A DNA stretch of 64,000 bases from Hydnum rufescens UP504. Lineage: Eukaryota > Basidiomycota > Agaricomycetes > Cantharellales > Hydnaceae. Below, one piece after another: positions 57,567 to 64,000 of this stretch (its first letter is position 1; each line of letters begins with the position of its first letter). Position numbers and translations under genes: made by a program. The notes under the pieces were generated by a model, which was not told the origin of the DNA, made no database searches, and worked only from the letters and a program-made list of their open reading frames with translations. The stretch is taken from assembly GCA_014904985.1 (NCBI GenBank), contig MU128934.1:265313-329312 (forward strand), read 5' to 3'.

Positions 57567-59505
57567 ATGGACACCCCCTCGAATGGCCTTTCCTCTGCGG
57601 GCGAACCTATATCCTATTCTATAGAAGGTGCTATTGAAGGGCAAGTACCAAAGTCCAGGCCATTGCCAGTTGTTCAACTGGGCGTGCTTCTTTGCGTCCT
57701 GCTATGCGAACCGATGACCTCCTGCGTTATATTTCCTTTCATTGCGAAGGTCTGCAAGGGTCCCCTTCCTTGTCAACCTGTTCCTGACCCATGCTCAGTT
57801 GGTGGACGAAGTTACAGACTCTAAGAAGGATGATGCAGCAACTGGATACTATGTCGGGCTAATAGTGCGTTGATGATCCATTAGTTTCTCTACCGGCTTT
57901 GGGTGTATAATAGCTGACGACGGCTAACAGGAGTCTCTCTTTTTTCTTGCTCAAGGTCGGTTTGCTCTTTTTGCAATATATTGCAATCGGCATTGATGCA
58001 CTCGAACTGATGCAGGGCTTTGCGTTCTCCAATGGGGAAGACTATCAGACAAAATTGGAAGACGTCCTGTCTTGTTGCTAGGATTGATAGGCCTTTGCCT
58101 ATCGATGATATCGTTCGGATTATCTCGTACATTTGTTGGGCTGATCGTCAGCAGAGTGATTGCCGGATTGTTGAGCGGAAACATCGGCATAACAAAGACT
58201 ATGGTAAGCTGCTGTACGACTATAACGTAGAGCAGAAGGCTAAAATGCATATGCACTTCATCAAGATGGCAGAGTTAACGGACGAATCGAACCGCGCGTT
58301 CGCCTTCAGCTTGTTTCCTGTCACCTGGGTCGTGGGTGCTACTCTAGGTATGTAGGTAGTTCTATCCGAATAATTATTTGTAATTCACCAAAGGCGGCTA
58401 GCACCCTTAATTGGTGGAGCCCTGCAACATCCAGCGGAGACGTATCCGAAAATTTTCCGTAATTCATTTTGGTCAAATTATCCGTACTTCCTTCCATGCT
58501 CGATAGTAGCTCTATTTTCGGGGTTTACTTATTTGGTGGTACTCATGTGCTTAAGAGAGGTAAGATGGCCATTGCTCAGTGTTTGAGATCATTCCCGCTG
58601 ATCTTGTGCACCCATGTAGACATTGCTTAATCAAAAACGTTCCTATCACGACAAGACCTATTCCCCTATTCCAGACCCCCCTGTAATTTCCAGCGATGAT
58701 TCTCAGGTTCATCCCCAGCCTCAAGCCCTTACCAAGCCTGTCATGTTAGCCATTCTAAATTATGGCTGTCTGGCGATCCTCGAAATTTCGTATTTGTCCC
58801 TTATGACTGTCTTTCTCGCAGGTATGTCTAACGCTTTAACTGCTCTTGGATGTTTCAATTCACCTGGAAATCATCTCCAACTCAAGTGCCGATTACCTCT
58901 GGTGGCCTGGGTCTTCTTCCTTCCGAGATAGGCATCATTCTGAGCGTAATAGGGCTATTCAGTGGTACCATTCAAGTCACTGTTTTTCCTAAGGCATTTC
59001 GCCGCTGGGGTGCGAAGTCGGTTCTGCACGCCGCATTCGTGTCTTTTCTGGTTTTGTTCCCGTGCTTCCCTCTCATGCATGTGATGGCGTCGACTTCGGT
59101 AGATGCGGATGGCCCATTACCAAGGCCGGTGTGGGGCATCATGGCCCTGATGGTCGTCTCTTCTGCGGTGGTTGACATGGGCTTCAGTGCGTGTCCTCCG
59201 CTCGAGCCGTAAGGCTGTGCATCTAATTGTTGACTGCCATAATCACCCTCATAGGCTGCGCCTTTATGTACACCACGGCGGCCTGCCCGTCTCCGAAGGT
59301 CCTTGGAACTGTGAACGGATACGCACAGATGGTCATTAGCTTCACTCGCGCCCTAGGTCCTGCGGGTGCCACAACGCTATTCGCACTTTCTGTGGAGAAT
59401 AACTGGGCGGGCGGATACGCGGTATTTTGGTTCTTCATGGCGCTGGCCTTGGTGGCCTTGTGGTGCACACGATTTCTGCCGAAGGAACCTTCTCCCATCA
59501 GCTGA
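57567..59505 (+). CDS. MFS transporter (DHA1/ZIFL-like), copy 2
   Basis: Start at MDTPSNGLSSAGEPISYSIE (57567). The N-terminal helix is QLGVLLCVLLCEPMTSCVIF, directly comparable to copy 1. Exons continue with GYYVGL, ESLFFLAQ and LQWGRLSDKIGRRPVLLLG, then LSMISFGLSRTFVGLIVSRV and ELTDESNRAFAFSLFPVTWV. After an intron (about 58,345-58,393) come APLIGGALQHPAETYPKIF and the central loop. The second half has PVMLAILNYGCLAILEISYL, PSEIGIILSVIGLFSGTIQV and ends FTRALGPAGATTLFAL and ALVALWCTRFLPKEPSPIS. It lies about 400 bp downstream of copy 1. Many residues differ while all signature loops are kept, so the duplication is old and both copies look functional. Confidence 0.87.
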
Positions 59506-60055
59506 AAGCCCTGGCATCGAAACAGTAGGCCGTTGGGCAGACCAAAATGTTGGATGATTGTAAAACCCTAGAGTGTTTTGTTTAGATTCAACACGATGCA
59601 ATAGGGCTTGTCATGTCTTCCTTGTACCACAGGGGAAGTCCGCCCTGCCGACTTGCTGGGTGATACTGATCCGTGGAGTCTGTGCCCATAGGAATGTGCA
59701 GCTGAACTGAACTGAAAACGTCGTGGATATGTATCTGAGCATGCGTGGCAAAGACCTATGCCAGACAATCCATTCGTTCTTACTTAGGATACTGTTCAGC
59801 ATATAAATGGAATATGGAGGGGGCAGCCAATCCCGCTCAAATGCTTGTGTAAGGATGAGGTTCCACCATCCTTGTTGATCCTATACTTATACGCTCAATT
59901 TTGCGCGCAACTGGTCCGAACCGAGCGTCTTGATGACAGCAGCTAGTTAACCTATCACTCTCAACAGTTGGAACCAACGTAGGACACGTGAGGCAACCAA
60001 AATAATCATAGTGCACATACACATGTTGGTACCCCACAGAGTCTAAGGAAGACAT
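59506..60055. other. Intergenic between convergent genes
   Basis: Nothing beyond short frames; convergent ends of MFS copy 2 and the J-domain gene. Confidence 0.4.
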
Positions 60056-61127
60056 CTACTCTTGGCCCTCGTCTTTTCTAAATGTATCATCCGCTGACTG
60101 GATTCGCTGCGGACCTTGCTGTGGCCCACCATGGCCAATATCAGCCCCGAAGCCCTTCAAGCCACCGTCTTCGACCCATTTCCGTAATTCCAGCCTGCGG
60201 GTCTCACCCCGCTCTTTGGCCATCCGGCGCGCCTCTTCTAAATTCTGCCGTGCTTCGAGATGCTTCTGTGCAGCCACCGTTGTAGGCGATATATACAGCA
60301 TGCGTGTAATGAGGATGCTTAATGTCTGGAGTGCCAATGTCTATACTGTGTATCCACAACACGGGTCAATATATTGTGTGCGTACCACGACTCCGACCAG
60401 CGTGAACATGACATTATTGCGCGATAGAGGGAACGGCTCAGTCAGGCCATCTGGATGCGGCGTGACATCCGGTTCGTAATCGAATCCGCCCGCTTGACTT
60501 GGTCTTCTACTCCAGGTCCTACCGCCAGGAACAGAATCAGACTGTCTGGCGCTTGCAGAGGCAGACATGGGCCACTGGTTTCTTGACCAAGGTCTAGGGC
60601 GCGAGGATACAGGACGTCGGATTCCACGTAGATCATCGTAAGCAGAACTAATGGAATTGAAGCGTGCTTGTCGAATTTCAGGAGGTACGGAATGCGATTG
60701 GGCTGAATCGGGATGATAGATTTTCACGAGCTCGTAGTCTTAAATTCGTCGCCGGACCAAGGATATGAGCAAATAAGCCCAGAGATAGTGCGATAGAAAG
60801 TCGATGTCATGGGGAAGAGGATGGGCGGCAATTAGCTTGGGAGGCTTGACTTTATCTCACAGGCTCACATCTTGATTTGATTTCCGCTGAAGAAGCCGAG
60901 CGAGGGAGGTTAAATATTTGATGTGCTGTGGGGTAAGGCTGGGTGGGGAAAGGGTACGCGGCACGATCGGATGAAGACGAAGAAGAAGACGACGTGGAAG
61001 AGCTAGCCGATCGAGAGTTGGACACCAAGCAATATACACTGTGTCGATAGGGAAAGAACACTATTACTGGCTCTCCCATAAAATGGCGCGTGCACAGAGC
61101 ATTAAGAGGGAATGGCGTATGGACCAT
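60056..61127 (-). CDS. J-domain (DnaJ-like) protein, probably mitochondrial
   Basis: A first exon beginning near 61127 encodes CLVSNSRSASSSTSSSSSSS and PYPTAHQIFNLPRSASSAEI. A splice (about 60,740-60,880) joins KSR to YYELVKIYHPDSAQSHSVPP. Together this is a J domain with the HPD triad that stimulates Hsp70 ATPase. NSISSAYDDLRG completes it. The middle is Arg/Ser/Pro-rich, followed by NNVMFTLVGVVV, a probable membrane helix. After another intron (about 60,338-60,360) comes MALQTLSILITRMLYI, then a charged helix, EARQNLEEARRMAKERGETR, ending FRKDEGQE. A Ser-rich start, a J domain and a later helix fit small mitochondrial inner-membrane J proteins. The exact start could be the in-frame MGEPVIVFFPYRHS downstream of 61127. 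Confidence 0.75.
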
Positions 61128-61253
61128 GCTCGTACCGATGAGATCAATTCGGGAGCATCATGAGTGCGTCGCGGAGGTTCCCGACTGGGCCAGTTGGTCC
61201 CACTCACGGTTGCTTTGACTTTTCACACGCATACTAGAAGGGACTATAACACC

Positions 61254-62292
61254 ATGTTGCCCCAGGAGCACCTTGTTGGGCATTATTTTAATCGTGGGGC
61301 CATACCTGTCAACGGTGGGCCGGCCGAATTCAAAATCAGGCTACTTGCCTCTGCAACATTAAATGGGTCAGTATTTGGCTTGCTTTGGCCTCAACGATCC
61401 TTCGACTATCACTTCGGGGCCCGCTTCACTGTTCTCGATGTCTGCCACCATCTCCACCTCTTTCGAGTCTTCGAATTTTTTCTCAGGAAGAGACTTTATC
61501 CCTGTCCATTATTATTCTCCCCCACGCCTTGAAAAGACTCAAGGAAAGTGGATCTCGGGCTTGGAAGACAGAACCTGGAGAGCGGATCTCCGCATGCTCA
61601 TTCTCAAAGACCTTGCCAAGGGTGCTCTGGGGACTCGACAGCATCGGATCGACGGCCCGATTCTCTCGTATACATTGACCTACCAAATTAGGATGCCCGA
61701 TGATGCCCTCTATCGTTTCGCCCGTGACCCCACTGGTGCTTTGGATGACCCAGACACTCCCACTCTCTTCCAGATTTTTGAATGCACAAAAATCTGGGTC
61801 TCATGTCCCCAAACTAGCAGTGTAGTTTCTCATTCGAACCATCAGATGACAGAGGAACTAGCGACCTTCCCTGGGTCTCACGCCGAAGCGGAGGTTGCGT
61901 GTGCTATCATCCACCAAGCGAACAGCGACAGTAGTGAGAATCGCAAAGCCGTCACTTTCCACCTACCTTCGGCCCACCCTACTCCTCGTCTCTCCTCTAA
62001 TTATCTTGCGTTCAACACCTATCATAAGGCAACACCATATCCTCGCGCTGAAGAATTGCAAGGAATCGTCCGGCAAGCTCCACGAGAGCTTAAGGATGAT
62101 ACGTTGTCCAGGTTTCTTCGTGTTTTTCATCGTGCATTCAAACAAGGGAACATGCCTTGTATCCGTCACGCGGACGCTCATCCTATTCCCTCGGGACCAC
62201 GGGAGCGACTTGTTCATGTGGGAAGGAGCGATTGGTGGAGAGTGTCGCGTGTACACGCACATATCCACCATCACATACTCCTTGTTCTGTGA
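61254..62292 (+). CDS. Unrecognised protein, possible family member C
   Basis: A first exon starts MLPQEHLVGHYFNRGAIPVN at 61254 and ends near 61366 at a GTCAGT donor; the acceptor lies near 61,490. The main exon runs from DFIPVHYYSPPRLEKTQGKW to HVGRSDWW. It contains DRTWRADLRMLILKDLAKGA and, about 60 residues later, FECTKIWVSCPQ. The spacing and residues (W-x3-L-x2-L-I-x2-D-L ... W-x-x-CPQ) recall genes A and B, but the match is weaker: the ED-x-SG core is absent. No function is assigned. It diverges from the J-domain gene with about 125 bp between starts. Confidence 0.5.
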
Positions 62293-62299
62293 ACGAAGG

Positions 62300-63624
62300 C
62301 CAGGCCCTGGTCTCTGATCTATCCACCTTATCTTTTCCTTTGGATCTTCATCATCTCTGTTATTGAATAATTTTCATCTTTTCTTCGACCTGGCGAACCG
62401 ATTTTCTCTCTAGTTTCCGGTTCTTCATATCCACTTTATTTTCGTTTGAGGGGGCCTATCCGTTTTAAGTCCATTATTCTGACGCTTTCCCATCATTTTA
62501 ATCCCGATTTACTTCAAATTGCGCAAATCGTGCTTTCAGTTTGGCCTTGGGCCTTTCTCGGTATTTTTTCCCTTCCGATTCATTATGGTCCCGTCTCTGC
62601 CTTTCCCACTCCCTGGTCTATCGCGTGCTTTCCACTGGCGGGTCAGATGTGGGCTTTGGTTCCTCAACATTCATGACTTTTCCTTTTTCTGACTCGAATG
62701 AAGTTCTATTGGTTACCAGAACTGTAGTTAGCAGCACTCAGGCTGGTTCCGACACTGAGCCATTGCCACACTGCAGACCAGGCGTCGGGCGGCCTACCCT
62801 GTAGAACTGAATTTGAACTGTTTGCAAGCGGATTTTGACCGCAAACAAATGGTGATTCTTCATCCATATACTGTATTGGAATGTCCTATGTGTAAGCCAC
62901 AAATTGAGTCCTACGCACCAACGGCTCAGGATGTCTTTCTGGTTGTAGGATAATTGAAATATGGACGCTCTCTTGGTCTGAGGACGAGGAGCGGTCTCCT
63001 ACCTTTTCGCGAGTGAAGGAGATAACTTTGCCTTTCCCCACTCATCCGCGGTTTTATTACTTTCAGCTCGAAGGCGACACAGTGTGGGTCGACAAACATC
63101 TATGGTGAGGGTTTAATATGGACTTGGCGCGACAATACTTGGGGAACGGTGCCATTTCCCGCCCCGATTTACGTCTTTGTTTATGGTGACACAAGGTAGC
63201 TGATAAATTCCCCCCAGGGTATTGGCACCGCCACTTGGATATATGTATACAGGATTGCGGATCCCCAGAAGATTGCAGGCTATATTAGTCCGTAAACAGT
63301 GCGTGAGACTTGTCCGGAAGGCACGCCCGGAGGGTGCATGAGGCCTCGCCCGGAGATAATTTGATTTTAAAATCTCTACTCAACGCCAGAATAGGCGCCC
63401 CGTCCTAGAGCAATTATTGCTCCGTTTTAAATCCGGACACTCCGGAAATCTCAGGCCCCATCCTAGTCTTCAGGTGCTTGAGGTTTTGACCATAAATTCC
63501 CATATTTAGAATAGGAAATGCCCAGAATGGGTTGATTTATGTGAATATTTATGTCCGGAATGACCCAGGATGGCTCTAATGTATGCACTCTTATGAGTAC
63601 CATGTATTGCCTTTATTTACGGGA
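62300..63624. other. No gene recognised
   Basis: Frames of up to 87 codons, none recognisable. Around 63,300-63,500 are repeated short GC-rich motifs (CGCCCGGAG twice, TCCGGACACTCCGGA) that may be transposon remnants. Confidence 0.35.
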
Positions 63625-64000
63625 CCATAGGGCGTCGCCGGGCCCGTTTAATTTAAACCAATTTCTTGTCACACGGCATATGGGCGCTTGCACATCTTGG
63701 CCAGTGGTGTGTATACAAATATAATGGTCAAATGGATTGATTTTACACAAATTCTGGGAGAGACCAGGATCCAGATCCCAATGCATTTAACTGAAATTGT
63801 CCAAAATGTGGAAACAAATAAAAATAAAAATAAAAACTTTAAGAAGGGCTTGATCATTTCCCAGAGTGTTCCCCCAGAATTTGTGTAAAATTAATTTTTT
63901 GACCATTATATTTGTATATCCACCACTGTTAAGATATGCAAGCGCCCGTATGCCGTGACAAGAAATTGGTTTAAATTAAATGGCCGGTGACGCCCTACGG
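63625..64000. mobile_element. Long inverted-repeat MITE at the window edge
   Basis: The left arm 63625-63758 begins CCATAGGGCGTCGCCGG. The right arm 63873-64000 ends with the complement of CCGTAGGGCGTCACCGG. The arms of about 130 bp are roughly 85% complementary, sharing long blocks such as TTTAATTTAAACCAATTTCT and ACAAATATAATGGTCAAA. The 114-bp centre contains AATAAAAATAAAAATAAAAA. Nothing is coded. The right end coincides with the window end, so a target duplication cannot be checked. Confidence 0.85.

Noticed and set aside
63669..63888. Open frames on both strands
   Set aside because: They lie in the arms and A-rich centre of the inverted-repeat element and are symmetrical products of it.

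Overview
The window is eukaryotic, from a filamentous basidiomycete (Agaricomycetes). Genes are split by many introns of about 50-70 bp with GT-AG ends. The gene content is typical of mushroom-forming fungi: DUF6534 membrane proteins, a NACHT-WD40 NLR-like gene and a long TPR gene beside housekeeping genes (squalene synthase, coronin, Cdc4-type F-box/WD40, UBX protein, Hua1, ENT transporter). The combination of NLR/TPR genes and nonautonomous transposons would fit Ceratobasidiaceae (Rhizoctonia-like), but that placement is an inference. Two intron-bearing tRNA-Ile(AAU) genes are present.

Layout. 1-7 kb: a many-exon DUF6534 gene and a DUF2306-like membrane protein gene (both minus), with two copies of a short palindromic repeat between them. 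8-9.3 kb: a Hua1-like zinc-ribbon gene (minus). 9.5-11.1 kb: a transposon cluster. It holds a hAT-type MITE with perfect 8-bp target duplications, then an 862-bp miniature LTR element with identical 96-bp LTRs, a half-tRNA(iMet) primer site, a polypurine tract and an internal array of hairpins that share one loop but have different, complementary stems. 12-20 kb: gene A of an unrecognised family, a single-pass membrane protein with a candidate Atg8-interacting motif, a UBA-UBX protein, and a protein with a possible permuted papain-like His...Cys signature. 21.5-23 kb: a Ser/Thr-rich single-pass membrane protein. 24-28 kb: NACHT-WD40. 28.3-30 kb: gene B of the unrecognised family. 31-31.5 kb: a TIR element with Pol III-like boxes. 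33-37.7 kb: TPR gene with a microsatellite-encoded tail. 37.8-42.9 kb: tRNA-Ile, ENT transporter, coronin, Pom34-like protein. 44.5-53.7 kb: Cdc4-like F-box/WD40, second tRNA-Ile, RCC1-PHD protein, ERG9. 55.4-59.5 kb: two tandem MFS transporters. 60-62.3 kb: J-domain protein and a possible third family member (gene C). 63.6-64 kb: a long inverted-repeat element cut by the window end.

The housekeeping genes act in sterol synthesis, actin dynamics, ubiquitin/Cdc48 pathways, nuclear pores and chromatin; no biosynthetic cluster is evident. The NACHT-WD40 and TPR genes are the kind used in fungal self/non-self and immune-like signalling. Several otherwise convincing genes (Hua1, NACHT-WD40, TPR, Cdc4) carry single-base frame breaks, so either indel errors in the assembly or real decay must be considered. 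The least explained element is the hairpin array inside the miniature LTR retroelement.
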